From Acidobacteriota bacterium (GTDB lineage Bacteria > Acidobacteriota > Blastocatellia > RBC074): DNA of 55,142 nt. Under the pieces are notes generated by a model. It ran no database searches, had not been told where the DNA came from, and saw only the letters and a list, made by a program, of their open reading frames with translations. A program made the translations under genes and the position numbers. Positions 23,835 to 32,713 of the stretch are shown here, one piece after another. Location of the stretch: assembly GCA_016196035.1 (NCBI GenBank), contig JACPYM010000042.1:1-55142 (forward strand). The letters run 5' to 3'. The stretch's first letter is position 1. Every line of letters begins with the position of its first letter.

Positions 23835-24479
23835 TTATTCGCCACCGAGGCCAATGCCTTTTTTCTCTTTGCGGCGCGACTCGATCCATTCACGCAATAC
23901 GGCTTCCAGAGCGGGACCGCCGAATTGCTGCTGCATCTCTTCCCACTTTTGTCTGCCGATGTGGCCCAGATGGCGGCGGCGGCGCTGTTTGCCGACGTAA
24001 TAAACTTCGCGGCAATCCCAGCCGACGCCTTTTTGCACCCATTCGATGTTGACGCCGACACGCGGCGGTTTTGTGCCACTCATAGCTTCCGGCCCCCCTT
24101 TTTTGACTTCGGGTTTAACCCGCGATTTGACTACTGTCGGGCGCACTGGTTTAAGCGCCGGAGCCGGTACTGCTGGTTCCTCACGCTGTGCGATGCGTCG
24201 GACTTCCCCAGTTCCGCCTGTGGCCACTGGCCCAGCCGCCGTTTGCCCAAGCGGATGAAAGGGCAGCACGATGCCCGAGTGTCCGGTAGTGCCGTTTTGG
24301 AGTGCTTCAACGTATTCTTCTTCAACAGCGCTGTCGCTAACCGTTTGTTGGTTGAAGCTTTCGACTTCCGCTTCCGCTAAGCGCCGGTCACGCAAGGGTT
24401 GAACTTGCGCCGATGATTCCTTTGTGAGGAAGGAAGGTTCTGAATGTCCGCGCGCGACCGGGGCGGCATCTGAAACCAT
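23835..24479 (-). CDS. Hypothetical basic-tailed protein
   Basis: 214 aa. The first 115 residues are low-complexity Pro/Glu/Ala. The C-terminal 75 residues look folded: GVNIEWVQKGVGWDCREVYY, KQRRRRHLGHIGRQKWEEM and ALEAVLREWIESRRKEKKG. The alternation of aromatic and basic residues suggests nucleic-acid binding, but no family was recognised. It starts 5 bases after the stop of the membrane protein upstream, so the two form an operon. Confidence 0.6.
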   Translation of the reverse strand: MVSDAAPVARGHSEPSFLTKESSAQVQPLRDRRLAEAEVESFNQQTVSDSAVEEEYVEALQNGTTGHSGIVLPFHPLGQTAAGPVATGGTGEVRRIAQREEPAVPAPALKPVRPTVVKSRVKPEVKKGGPEAMSGTKPPRVGVNIEWVQKGVGWDCREVYYVGKQRRRRHLGHIGRQKWEEMQQQFGGPALEAVLREWIESRRKEKKGIGLGGE

Positions 24480-24484
24480 CGGCG

Positions 24485-25252
24485 TTAGAATTTTCCCGGC
24501 GTTTCATCGTAATAGGTCGAGCCGTTCACATAGCCCGAAGCATACATATCGTCATAACTGCGCTGTTGCGGTTTGTTGCGCGTGCGCAATTTGGCGTCGA
24601 GCCGCGCCCGCACGGCACCGGGCAATTCACCGCGTACCTCTTCGATCCATTCTTCGGCCATCGCCTCGGCAGTGATTTCGGCGATCAGGTTTTTGGTGGC
24701 AATCATAGTCGGATGGCGTAACGCATCGCGGCGGGCATTGGTTTTGAATTCGACTCGTTCGCCGCGTTCGCGCCGGTCTAAAGCATCGCGGCGCGCTTCG
24801 GGGTCTTGCGATTGCAGCCATATACCCAACCCCATCACCGCAACGGGCACAACCACCAACCCCCATTTCAGATATTCGAGCAAATAAGGGTTGAGCGAAG
24901 CACTCGTCATCTGTTGCGCGAAGTGGCAAACGACGTTGACTGCGATGACCGCGAACAAACCCATAATGCCCGCGATGGCCGTGTGAATCTCGCGCGGCGT
25001 TTCATAGGTCGTCATCAATCCTTTGCGAAGTAGAAGTAGCACGCGTTCAATCGCGTAGACATAAAGTGTCGCCAGCACTCCACGCAAAACCCAATGCCGA
25101 CCGGGGAAAAGCGAATAAACCAAAATCCACGACGCGATGCCGCAAAACACGGCGATCCCCAAAATCGTGCGATCCCAGGCGGCCCGGTGCTGCCGCCTGG
25201 TTGCCTCATCGTAGGCTTCTTGTGTTGACATGTTTTCTTGCTTTGCAGACAT
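24485..25252 (-). CDS. Hypothetical multi-span membrane protein
   Basis: A 255-aa protein with four likely membrane segments (about 29-50, 57-76, 92-111 and 130-146) and a soluble, charged C-terminal half (QSQDPEARRDALDRRERGE onward) that ends in a Tyr-rich tail. GGAGGT stands 5 bases before the ATG at 25252. No family was recognised. It precedes the hypothetical gene at 23835-24479, apparently in one transcript. Confidence 0.65.
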   Translation of the reverse strand: MSAKQENMSTQEAYDEATRRQHRAAWDRTILGIAVFCGIASWILVYSLFPGRHWVLRGVLATLYVYAIERVLLLLRKGLMTTYETPREIHTAIAGIMGLFAVIAVNVVCHFAQQMTSASLNPYLLEYLKWGLVVVPVAVMGLGIWLQSQDPEARRDALDRRERGERVEFKTNARRDALRHPTMIATKNLIAEITAEAMAEEWIEEVRGELPGAVRARLDAKLRTRNKPQQRSYDDMYASGYVNGSTYYDETPGKF

Positions 25253-25312
25253 CTCGACCTCCGTACTTTCTATTCATCTTTTTGTTTGACCGTTTGAACT
25301 AGCAAGGTGTGC

Positions 25313-25388
25313 CAGTAGCCCGACCTTGAAGGAAGGGCGCTCTCTTTGCCAGCCACCGGCCCTTGCTCACGCGCGGGCTACTGACACG
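25313..25388. repeat. REP-like hairpin, second copy of the 28-base string
   Basis: cagtagcccg (25313-25322) pairs with cgggctactg (25374-25383). Bases 25361-25388 are identical to 135-162. Together with the next hairpin it fills the gap between two genes. Confidence 0.75.
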
Positions 25389-25407
25389 TTGCGTGCGGCT
25401 GGTGCAA

Positions 25408-25470
25408 GCGCAGACAACACAGAGACCACCAAAAAAGGGAAGCATGAAATGGTCTGTGTTGTCTGCGCCT
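25408..25470. repeat. Hairpin repeat, gcgcagacaacacaga / tctgtgttgtctgcgc
   Basis: The left arm agcgcagacaacacagagacc pairs with ggtctgtgttgtctgcgcct on the right over a loop of about 20 bases. It lies just past the stop of the two-domain VOC gene (minus strand) and could serve as its terminator. Confidence 0.7.
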
Positions 25471-25496
25471 GTCTCGTAAAAATCCAGGTGCAGCCA

Positions 25497-26315
25497 TCAG
25501 GCCGCCGCCCGCAAGGCCCAATAGCTTTGCTGCGGCGTGCTCACGATGGAAAAGAGCGCGCCTTGTGGGTCTTCCAACACCGCGCAGCGCCCCATGCTGG
25601 GCAACTCGCTCGGCGCGGTTTTGACCTTCGCGCCCAGCATCTGCGCTTTGCGCAAACTGCGCTCAAAATCTTCGACGGCAAAATAGGCGAGCCATTGCGA
25701 ACCGTTGTCGCCCAACGACTCGCTCAGCGGCTGCATACCGCCCGATTCCTGCGTGCTCTTTTTGGGTTTGAAAGTCGTGTAGGCGCGCGCTCCGACAGCG
25801 CGCGTTTGGGCTTGCCAGCCAAAGAGGCCGCTGTAAAAGCTTTTGGCCGTCTCGCAATCGGTCGTCACCAATTCCTGCCAGGAGAGCGCGCCGGATTGAT
25901 TGACGACTTCGGCGCCGATGTGATTGCGCGCCTGCCACAGGGCGAAGATGGCGCCCGTAGGGTCTTGCATCACGGCCACGCGCCCGACATCGCTCACGTC
26001 CTGTGGCGGCGAAAGCAATTCACCGCCCAAGGCCAGGGCTTGCTGCACGCTTTTATCTACGTTGTCGGTGGCGATGTATAAACGCCAACTGGCGGACATT
26101 TCGTCGTCCAGCGTTTCATCAAAGGCCTCATGCAATGCGCCCACGTCGCGGCCATCCAGTTGCAGCATCGTATAAAAGCTGCCGTCTTCCATCGGCATAT
26201 AGCTGCGCCGCCAACCGAACATTTCGCTATAAAACCGGTTGGAAGCCGAAGCATCCGCCGTGCTCAACTCGACCCAGCAAAACGTGCCGGGAAAATGTCT
26301 GGTGATCTCTGCCAT
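25497..26315 (-). CDS. Two-domain VOC-family (glyoxalase/bleomycin-resistance-like) protein
   Basis: A 272-aa cytosolic protein with tandem VOC modules. Domain 1 (about 8-125) has FCWVELSTADASASNRFYS and MQDPTGAIFALWQA. Domain 2 (about 135-265) has LSWQELVTTDCETAKSFYSG and LEDPQGALFSIVS. The order and spacing match the widespread two-domain VOC proteins of actinobacteria and acidobacteria. The substrate is unknown; many are annotated as hydroxylases or binding proteins without proof. Confidence 0.85.
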   Translation of the reverse strand: MAEITRHFPGTFCWVELSTADASASNRFYSEMFGWRRSYMPMEDGSFYTMLQLDGRDVGALHEAFDETLDDEMSASWRLYIATDNVDKSVQQALALGGELLSPPQDVSDVGRVAVMQDPTGAIFALWQARNHIGAEVVNQSGALSWQELVTTDCETAKSFYSGLFGWQAQTRAVGARAYTTFKPKKSTQESGGMQPLSESLGDNGSQWLAYFAVEDFERSLRKAQMLGAKVKTAPSELPSMGRCAVLEDPQGALFSIVSTPQQSYWALRAAA

Positions 26316-26413
26316 CGCTCAACTCTCCTTCTGAAATATGTCGTGACCGTTGTTTTAATTGTGAAACAGAACTTTGCTAAAAAAAGCCGGAAGCCTTCCC
26401 GGGTGGGCAAGTT

Positions 26414-26450
26414 CCCCGCCAGCTCGGTGCGGGCAACCAAGCTGGCGGGG
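26414..26450. repeat. Hairpin ccccgccagct / agctggcgggg
   Basis: Perfect 11-base arms with a 15-base loop, 100 bases upstream of the two-domain VOC gene start. It is of the same general type as the other interspersed palindromes. Confidence 0.65.
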
Positions 26451-26816
26451 CGCGGACCCAGGCTGAGTCAAGTGGTGCTTCAGGCAGGAATCGAATAATC
26501 GTTCGAGACCGAATAGCGCACTGAATGAATGTTTGAAGATATGCTCTGCAAACCGCGCGCATCTGCAATTGTGCCGGCGAAGCCGACCGGATCCTTGTGT
26601 TCATAGGACAACGCGGCATTCTTCAACAGGCAATCGCATTCAAAGACCGTGTTCAAAACCGCTTGCTTGCGACGTTGGGCTAAGCTGGAGCGGCGGGCAA
26701 TGGACACTCAAAAACACAACAATTCACTACACACTCGGCTTTCAGCTTAAGCCTGTGGGCGAAACCGGTGCGGCCATTACTCAATAGTTTGTTGTGAAAG
26801 ATGATCTGTCTGACTT

Positions 26817-26838
26817 ACTGTTTCAAGACTGAAACAGT
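26817..26838. promoter_or_regulatory. Operator-like dyad actgtttca-N4-tgaaacagt
   Basis: Perfect 9-base half-sites separated by agac, in an AT-richer patch, 77 bases before the GTG of the small ORF at 26915. The size and symmetry are those of a dimeric repressor site. No regulator gene is adjacent. Confidence 0.45.
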
Positions 26839-26914
26839 ATAAGTAAACCGCCCTTAAAATTCAATACTTGATTTGCGCTTTTCGGAAATTATTTTGTGAC
26901 TGAAGAAGGTTATC

Positions 26915-27040
26915 GTGCGAGACACTGTCCGCGCGCCGGTCAAGCTGGCGCGCGAGCTATTCATCTTGTTTGAGATCAATCAGCGGCTGGACTTGATGGA
27001 TGTTATTTACAACGTGCGCAGCGAAGTATCCTCATTCTAA
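26915..27040 (+). CDS. Possible 41-aa small protein
   Basis: From GTG 26915, with AGAAGG 5 bases upstream, the frame gives VRDTVRAPVKLARELFILF and a second half EINQRLDLMDVIYNVRSEV. The composition is helical and amphipathic, unlike the noise ORFs nearby. It might be a small independent protein or the tail of a decayed gene. No family was recognised. Support is the ribosome site, the composition and the upstream dyad only. Confidence 0.35.
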   Translation: MRDTVRAPVKLARELFILFEINQRLDLMDVIYNVRSEVSSF

Positions 27041-27169
27041 ATTCTAACTGCGCAGCGCGGCGGCGGCGATTGTGTTGCTTGCGCCTGATGATGAACGAAC
27101 CTTATGATATGGGCCTCCCCCGTCATGATTGAGGGCGGCTTGCTCTAGGGCCGCGGAAGCAGCTTGGCT

Positions 27170-28900
27170 ATGTATTGCAGTGCGTGCAACCTGGAATATT
27201 CCGACGAGTTGAAGTTTTGCCGAAGTTGCGGCCAGCCTTTGGTGTGCGCCGTCGGTGAGCCCGTCACGGAATCGCTGTGCTGCACTCGCTGTGGCGCGCG
27301 TTTGATACGCGGGGAAAAGACTTGTCAGCTTTGTGGCGTGCGCACAGGGGCGCTGGGCCAGGAAACGGTGACAGGGTCGTGCCACAATTGTGGCACATAC
27401 TGGCGTAGCAGTTGGTTGTTCTGTAAACGTTGCGGCTTAGATCGTGACCGGGCGCTGCAATTGACACTCGCCGCCGCAGGTAAGACTTCGGCCTTCAATG
27501 CCGGTGTCACGCGTGAGGTAGTGGCGGATGCGAGCGCCCCGCGTTGCAACTATTGCGGCGCAGAAACCACTCCGCATTCGCATTTTTGCGAGAACTGCGG
27601 CATGCGCCAGTCGCCCAGCGCCAATGGCGCTCCGGTGCAAACGCAATCCACACCGGTTGCCCCGCCCATTTCCAAGGTCGATGTATTGGCCACCACCATC
27701 GAAGAAGACGAGCCGCTCATCTCTGTCAAAGACCTTTTCGGCGCCACGGTCGTCAACCTCGAGCAGCAAATTCGCAAAAGCAACCCGACTTATGAACCAA
27801 CGCCACCTGTTGAGCCGCAGCTTGAAACAGAAAACACTCGCGTGACAGGCGAGCGCGCGGTGGAAAAGAAACGTGTCACCACGCAATTCCCTCCTCCCCC
27901 CGGCGACTCTGTAAGCAGTGGTGCGGCTGGCGCGCAACTAAAAACTTTGCGGCAAGCCCTGGGCGAGGATGCTTCAACGCATAAAATTGCCAGCCAAATG
28001 GACGCCATACCAACTGCACTCCGTCAGCCTTCAGTGGAAACCCAACGCATAGGCCAACGCACGCGCTGGGCGACCTGGATGGTGATGTTTGCGATGGCGT
28101 TGCTGGCGTTTTTGCTCACGGCAGTCTGGCAAACTTCGCGGCAGCCCCGGTCGCCGGGGATTGTTTCAACGCCTTCGCCTGAAGCCACTGCTTCAGTGCA
28201 ATCACAAGCCTCGCCGGAAACAAACGCTCAGGTGCCCGCGGACATGGTCTATGTTCCCGGCGGTTTGTTCGAGATGGGACGCACGGATGGCGATGATTAT
28301 GAAAAGCCAGCACATTTCGTGGCCGTGAAGGCTTTTTACCTAGACCGCACCGAGGTCACCAATGAACAATATAAAGCTTTCGTAGACGCCACCGGACGCG
28401 CGGCGCCGCAACATTGGCGTGGCAACCAACCGCCCGCCGGCGAGGCCAAACATCCCGTCGTCAATGTTTCCTGGAACGACGCAGTGGCCTATGCCGAATG
28501 GGTCGGCAAACGTTTGCCGACCGAAGAGGAATGGGAATTTGCGGCGCGTGGCACCGATGGCCGCCTATATCCGTGGGGCGCGGAATGGCACCAGGATTTC
28601 GCCAACACCGCCGAGAGCGGGACGAGCAAGATTGTCGAAGTGGGCCGTTATCCCGGCGGCGCTAGCCCATTTGGCGCGCTCGATCTGTGCGGCAATGTCT
28701 GGGAATGGACGGCCAGCGAGTTGCGCTCATACCAAACACAGGAGGCCATCGCTTCCGATCAACAGGTCGCGCGCAAGGTGATCCGCGGCGGTGCCTATGA
28801 CGTGCGCAACGACCGCGCCACCACCACGTATCGCGGCGTCGTGCAAGCCGACAAGGTCTATCCTAAAACGGGCTTCCGCTGCGTGCGCGATGTCCAGTAA
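27170..28900 (+). CDS. Zinc-ribbon / single-span / SUMF1 (FGE-sulfatase type) membrane protein
   Basis: 576 aa from ATG 27170 (a TTG two codons earlier is closer to GGAAG). The N-terminal 150 residues hold at least four CxxC pairs (YCSACNL, FCRSCGQ, CTRCGAR, CQLCGVR, CHNCG, CKRCG, CNYCG, CENCG), that is, tandem zinc ribbons. A Pro/Thr-rich linker leads to one membrane span (about 299-319). The C-terminal 215 residues (MVYVPGGLFEMGRTDGDD, FYLDRTEVTNEQYKAF, RLPTEEEWEFAARG, LCGNVWEWTAS, VIRGGAYD, GFRCVRDVQ) are a SUMF1 domain, expected outside the cytoplasm. SUMF1 domains make formylglycine or act as binding and catalytic modules, often near kinases. It is immediately followed by a second SUMF1 gene. 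Confidence 0.85.
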   Translation: MYCSACNLEYSDELKFCRSCGQPLVCAVGEPVTESLCCTRCGARLIRGEKTCQLCGVRTGALGQETVTGSCHNCGTYWRSSWLFCKRCGLDRDRALQLTLAAAGKTSAFNAGVTREVVADASAPRCNYCGAETTPHSHFCENCGMRQSPSANGAPVQTQSTPVAPPISKVDVLATTIEEDEPLISVKDLFGATVVNLEQQIRKSNPTYEPTPPVEPQLETENTRVTGERAVEKKRVTTQFPPPPGDSVSSGAAGAQLKTLRQALGEDASTHKIASQMDAIPTALRQPSVETQRIGQRTRWATWMVMFAMALLAFLLTAVWQTSRQPRSPGIVSTPSPEATASVQSQASPETNAQVPADMVYVPGGLFEMGRTDGDDYEKPAHFVAVKAFYLDRTEVTNEQYKAFVDATGRAAPQHWRGNQPPAGEAKHPVVNVSWNDAVAYAEWVGKRLPTEEEWEFAARGTDGRLYPWGAEWHQDFANTAESGTSKIVEVGRYPGGASPFGALDLCGNVWEWTASELRSYQTQEAIASDQQVARKVIRGGAYDVRNDRATTTYRGVVQADKVYPKTGFRCVRDVQ

Positions 28901-28957
28901 ATGGTTGCGCGCCAGTCGTCCGCGCCAAAAGCCAAGCCCGGCTTGACCAAAATAGTT

Positions 28958-30250
28958 ATGAAAGCGTTAGCCCCCTTCGTAATCTTTCTGCTCCTGTTTC
29001 TGAATAGCCTCTGTTTGGCGGCGCAAGACCCGACTGGACGGGATCTGCCGCCGAAGCCCGCGCCCGCCAAAACGCCGCCCAAAACAACCAAGCCCGCGCC
29101 GCCCAAGCCTAAACCCGCCGCCACCAAAACCGCACCGGCCAAAACCGCCCCAGCCAAACCGCGTTCGTCGCCCGTGGCCACAGCGCGTTTGCTGGTTACC
29201 GGCATTCCCAATTCGGCGGTTGAACTCGATGGTCAGACGCGCGGCATCATCGGCAGGGACGGTAAGCTCGCGCTCAATGCCGTCGCGCTGGGCGAACATC
29301 AGTTACGTGTGAACGCGGACGGATACGAAGCGTGGACGGGCGCGGTGGAAATCAAAGCCCCGACGACAAATTTTGCTGTCGCGCAGAAAAAGAAAGCCTT
29401 GACTGGCAAACTCGCCATTCAGGTCAATCAGCCAGGCACTGAGGTTTTCATTGACGAACGGCTCAGCGTCAAAAGCATCGCGGGCCAGCAGATTTCGGTG
29501 GATGGGCTGTTGCCGGGTGATCATCGCGTGCGGGCCGTTAAAGCCGGGTTCCGCGACTGGCGCAACGTCGTCAAGGTGACGGCGGGCGAGGCCACACAGG
29601 TGGAAATTGTGCTGGTGCCAAACCTCACTCCTGAAATGGTGCGTGTGCCCGGTGGTGAGTTTGTAATGGGCGAAGACAGCGGCCCGCGAGATGCCAAACC
29701 CGCCCATCCGGTCACGCTCAGCGAATTTGAAATCTCACGACGCGAGATCAGTAATCGCAGCTATAAACTATTCGTCACGGCGACCAATCATCCCGCACCC
29801 AACCCGCAACTTTCCGGCTGGCAAGGCGCAAACTATCCTGCCGCACAGGCAGACAATCCCGTCGCGGGCATCAGTTGGGAAGATGCCACCGCCTTTTGCC
29901 ATTGGTTGACGCAGCAAACCGGTGCGCGTTACCGACTGCCCACCGAAGCCGAATGGGAAAAGGCGGCGCGCACTGTCAGCAATGCCTATCAATCGGTCGG
30001 CTTAGTTTATGAATGGTGTCAGGATTGGTACGACCCCAACTATTACAAGCGCCGCGAGAAGGTCAATCCGCCCGGTCCGGCTCAACCGCCCAAACTCAAG
30101 AAGTCCAAAGAAGGCCCGCAGCGTGTCGTGCGCGGCGGCGTGGCATCACGCACGGGCAGCCGCTTGACGCCTTACGAACGCAACTACTACTTCCCTGCCC
30201 AGGGCCGCGCCGACATTGGCTTTCGCGTCGTGCGCGAGGTCAAGCCCTAA
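28958..30250 (+). CDS. Secreted protein with two PEGA domains and a SUMF1 domain
   Basis: 430 aa from ATG 28958, which places the signal peptide (MKALAPFVIFLLLFLNSLCL) at the N-terminus; the longer ORF starts right after the previous stop. A Pro/Lys/Ala-rich linker (about 30-72) precedes PEGA 1 (about 74-145, ARLLVTGIPNSAVELDG) and PEGA 2 (about 149-220, GKLAIQVNQPGTEVFID). The SUMF1 domain covers 226-430 (MVRVPGGEFVMGEDSG, EISRREISNRSYKLF, RLPTEAEWEKAA, YEWCQDWYD, GFRVVREV). It is probably co-transcribed with the preceding SUMF1 gene and exported to the cell envelope. The SUMF1 core is shorter than usual (no clear GNVWEW), so catalytic activity is doubtful. Confidence 0.85.
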   Translation: MKALAPFVIFLLLFLNSLCLAAQDPTGRDLPPKPAPAKTPPKTTKPAPPKPKPAATKTAPAKTAPAKPRSSPVATARLLVTGIPNSAVELDGQTRGIIGRDGKLALNAVALGEHQLRVNADGYEAWTGAVEIKAPTTNFAVAQKKKALTGKLAIQVNQPGTEVFIDERLSVKSIAGQQISVDGLLPGDHRVRAVKAGFRDWRNVVKVTAGEATQVEIVLVPNLTPEMVRVPGGEFVMGEDSGPRDAKPAHPVTLSEFEISRREISNRSYKLFVTATNHPAPNPQLSGWQGANYPAAQADNPVAGISWEDATAFCHWLTQQTGARYRLPTEAEWEKAARTVSNAYQSVGLVYEWCQDWYDPNYYKRREKVNPPGPAQPPKLKKSKEGPQRVVRGGVASRTGSRLTPYERNYYFPAQGRADIGFRVVREVKP

Positions 30251-30251
30251 C

Positions 30252-31883
30252 TCAGCGCGCGTGAATGTGCGGGTCGCCTTCCGCCAGCACCAAATCGTCC
30301 GGCCAGGCCAATTCGACGCCGTGCTTGACCAGCAGCGTTTGAAACTCCGCCAACTTGTCCGCCTCATTGCGCACGGCGCGCGGCGTGATCTGTTGCAACA
30401 GACAATGCGCCGCCAAGCGCCCCGCCACTTCCCCGATGTTCCATTCAACCGGATGCAAGCGGTAACAGCCGTTGGTGATGTGCGTCGTGCCGATGTTCTT
30501 GCACGCGGGTAGCAAGTTCTCCAGCCGTTGCGGAATCAAGGCGCCCAGCGGAATTTGAAATGGCAACGAGCCGACATCAAGGTAATTGTTCCCGCCCGAA
30601 CTGGGATGCAGATCAATGCGGTAATAGCCAATGCCGACCGTATCGTGATAGCGCTCGGCCAACGTTTGACCGGGCCGCAACGCCGCGCCCACATGCTGTT
30701 CGATAATCGTGAACTCGGCCCGGATGCGCCGCGACTCGCGTATGTAAGCCGCCTGCGCCAGGCCATCCGCCGAACCCGTCACCTCGCCGCGCAGTTTCAA
30801 GCCGGGCCAGCCCACACCGCCATCAGAACGTGGCGCGGCGGTTTGCAACCAGTACACCAACGACAAACTTTGCTCGCGCGCGGCGGCCAGATGCCGCGCT
30901 TGTTCGGCTTCGCTGCTGGTGCACAAATCGCCCAGCAGATAATCGGTCTGCGGCCAATTGACCAGACAGATGTCGCTGGCAAAGGGCGGCGCGAAGTTGT
31001 CGCGGTCGAGGATGCGGCGATACGTCCACAATCCGGCGAAGACTTGGTTGGCTTCCTGGTGCGGGGTGAAATGATAGGTCAGTGGCGTCATCAAACGTGG
31101 ATGCGTGATCGTCCACGCGAGCAACGGCCCCGGCCACGCGGGCGCGAGCGGCGGCACGAAGTCGCGCCAGAATTCATAATTGGCGGGCCGTTCAATCGTG
31201 TGGTCTTCGCCCGCGTAGTGGCTGAGCGCGAAGCAAAGCGAAAACGCCTGCACATTGCTGGGCTGATATTCAGTCGGCGCGCTCGGCTCGCCGGTCATGG
31301 CTTGTGACTCAAACCCGGTGACGTATTCCGCGCCCGCCAGCGGCAGCAGATCGCCCAATTCGGTCGCGTCCAAAACATAATCCGCTTCGATCACGCATTC
31401 CCTGCCAGCGCGCAGATCGCGCAAGCGCACGGCGCGCACGCGGTCACCGTCCGCGTCCACCGCAACGGCCTTGTGCCCGCGCAAAATCGTCAACACACCC
31501 CGGCTGACCAGCGGCGCGAACATTTCTTCTAACGCGGCCAGCGCCACACGCGGTTCGTGACAGAGTGGCGAGACCCAACCGTTGCCTGGATTCAAAAAAC
31601 GCGCCGCCCGTGCCGCCGCGCTCAACGGATAGTTGCGGCGATAATAACCGCGCACGCGATTGCGCCAGCGGCGATAGCTGGCCGTGCAGCCAAAGCCCTC
31701 GATCCAGCCGTGCTCATCGGGCGGCACGGCTTGTGCGGTCAGTTGTCCGCCTAACCATTCGCCCGCTTCGGTTAAGGTCACGTGCAAGCTGTGTTCGACC
31801 GCCATTTCAGCGGCAGCCAGCGCGGCGGCACAACCGCCCACGCCGCCGCCTACGATCAGAATCCTGGTCTTCGCTGCGCTCAC
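30252..31883 (-). CDS. FAD-dependent oxidoreductase
   Basis: 543 aa from GTG 31883, which has GAGG 8 bases upstream and puts the nucleotide-binding strand at the very N-terminus (TRILIVGGGVGGCAAALAA, GxGxxG). A longer ORF from 31994 has no such support. Other landmarks are EAGEWLGGQLTAQAVPP, DYVLDATELGDLLPLAGAEY and, near the end, KNIGTTHITNGCYRLHPVEW, which fit the FAD_oxidored family of unassigned flavoenzymes. Substrate unknown. It is convergent with the SUMF1 gene, with a single base between the two stop codons. Confidence 0.85.
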   Translation of the reverse strand: MSAAKTRILIVGGGVGGCAAALAAAEMAVEHSLHVTLTEAGEWLGGQLTAQAVPPDEHGWIEGFGCTASYRRWRNRVRGYYRRNYPLSAAARAARFLNPGNGWVSPLCHEPRVALAALEEMFAPLVSRGVLTILRGHKAVAVDADGDRVRAVRLRDLRAGRECVIEADYVLDATELGDLLPLAGAEYVTGFESQAMTGEPSAPTEYQPSNVQAFSLCFALSHYAGEDHTIERPANYEFWRDFVPPLAPAWPGPLLAWTITHPRLMTPLTYHFTPHQEANQVFAGLWTYRRILDRDNFAPPFASDICLVNWPQTDYLLGDLCTSSEAEQARHLAAAREQSLSLVYWLQTAAPRSDGGVGWPGLKLRGEVTGSADGLAQAAYIRESRRIRAEFTIIEQHVGAALRPGQTLAERYHDTVGIGYYRIDLHPSSGGNNYLDVGSLPFQIPLGALIPQRLENLLPACKNIGTTHITNGCYRLHPVEWNIGEVAGRLAAHCLLQQITPRAVRNEADKLAEFQTLLVKHGVELAWPDDLVLAEGDPHIHAR

Positions 31884-31980
31884 CTTGTTTGCCTCAACCT
31901 TTCCGGAAAGTTTTGTGTCTGCGGTTCTAGCCGCACCCCGCACGGCTGTCAAATCGCCAGCTTTTGCGCGAGGCCTAAAG

Positions 31981-32235
31981 ACAGGGCTTTGCAAAGGTCC
32001 TCAAACATCGGCCAAAGACATCTGGCTGGCGACTTTGCAAAAGCCCTGGATCTAAAGATTCTGCACGCACGCTTGAACAATGACTTGCGGGCGACTCCTC
32101 TTGTAGTGGCGAATTTATCAGCACTGTCGTGCACGCATAAATTCGCCACGACGACGAGCCGCTTTCAGCATAATTCCCAAACTGGCTGCCAAGCTGGTCA
32201 GCGGGACTGCCTGCCGGTCAAGGCAGGCGCGCAAA
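31981..32235. repeat. Three consecutive hairpins in the FAD-enzyme / large-protein spacer
   Basis: (a) cagggctttgcaaaggtc with gactttgcaaaagccctgg at about 31981-32048. (b) gtggcgaatttat (32106-32118) with ataaattcgccac (32137-32149), perfect 13-base arms. (c) gcctgccggtcaaggcaggc near 32210-32229. All lie in the roughly 830-base spacer between divergent genes. Confidence 0.65.
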
Positions 32236-32713
32236 AAAACAGCCGCCCGGATTGATAAAATGCTTGGCAATTGCACGGACATAACGAATAATCCTCGCCG
32301 TCAAAACAACAAGCTTGGACGTGTTCCCTGAGATTCTTTGCGCGGAAGAGCAGCCGTGAACTTGATTGCTTTACCGCCGCAGACCGTTACACCAGAAAGT
32401 CGCTGCCGCATCACCAGGCGGTTTCAGCGCTGGCTGGCTGAAGCGGAGTTACACCCTTTTCGACTTCATCATAACTGAGCGAAACACGCCGAACGCTTCA
32501 CGAAGTCCTTTGGCTTCGGTGCCCTTGTAGACTCATCCCAAAAATCCAATCCGGCTTGGTTCTCACAACCAATGCCCGTGCGTGATTGACAGGCAGCGCG
32601 CTTGCTGCTTGTCAATTCGTCACACGAATAACTGCATCCCGTCAAAAAATATCATCGGCGCCGCCGTGCCCGTTGCTGGCCGCGTCAAGCTGTAAAGTTG
32701 TCCGGAGGAACCC
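32236..32713. other. Spacer upstream of the large secreted protein
   Basis: About 480 bases without a gene-like ORF, presumably with the promoter of the 1901-aa protein. No strong promoter pair was identified. The only firm signal is the ribosome binding site GGAGG at 32702-32706. Confidence 0.4.

Larger units (their letters stand above)
26316..26914. other. Gene-poor spacer
   Basis: About 600 bases without a convincing gene. It holds the hairpin at 26414-26450 and the dyad at 26817-26838. Short ORFs here have no ribosome site or protein-like composition. Confidence 0.5.

Noticed and set aside
23747-24079. 110-aa minus-strand ORF
   Set aside because: Ser/Ala/Lys-rich frame shadow of the hypothetical gene at 23835-24479.
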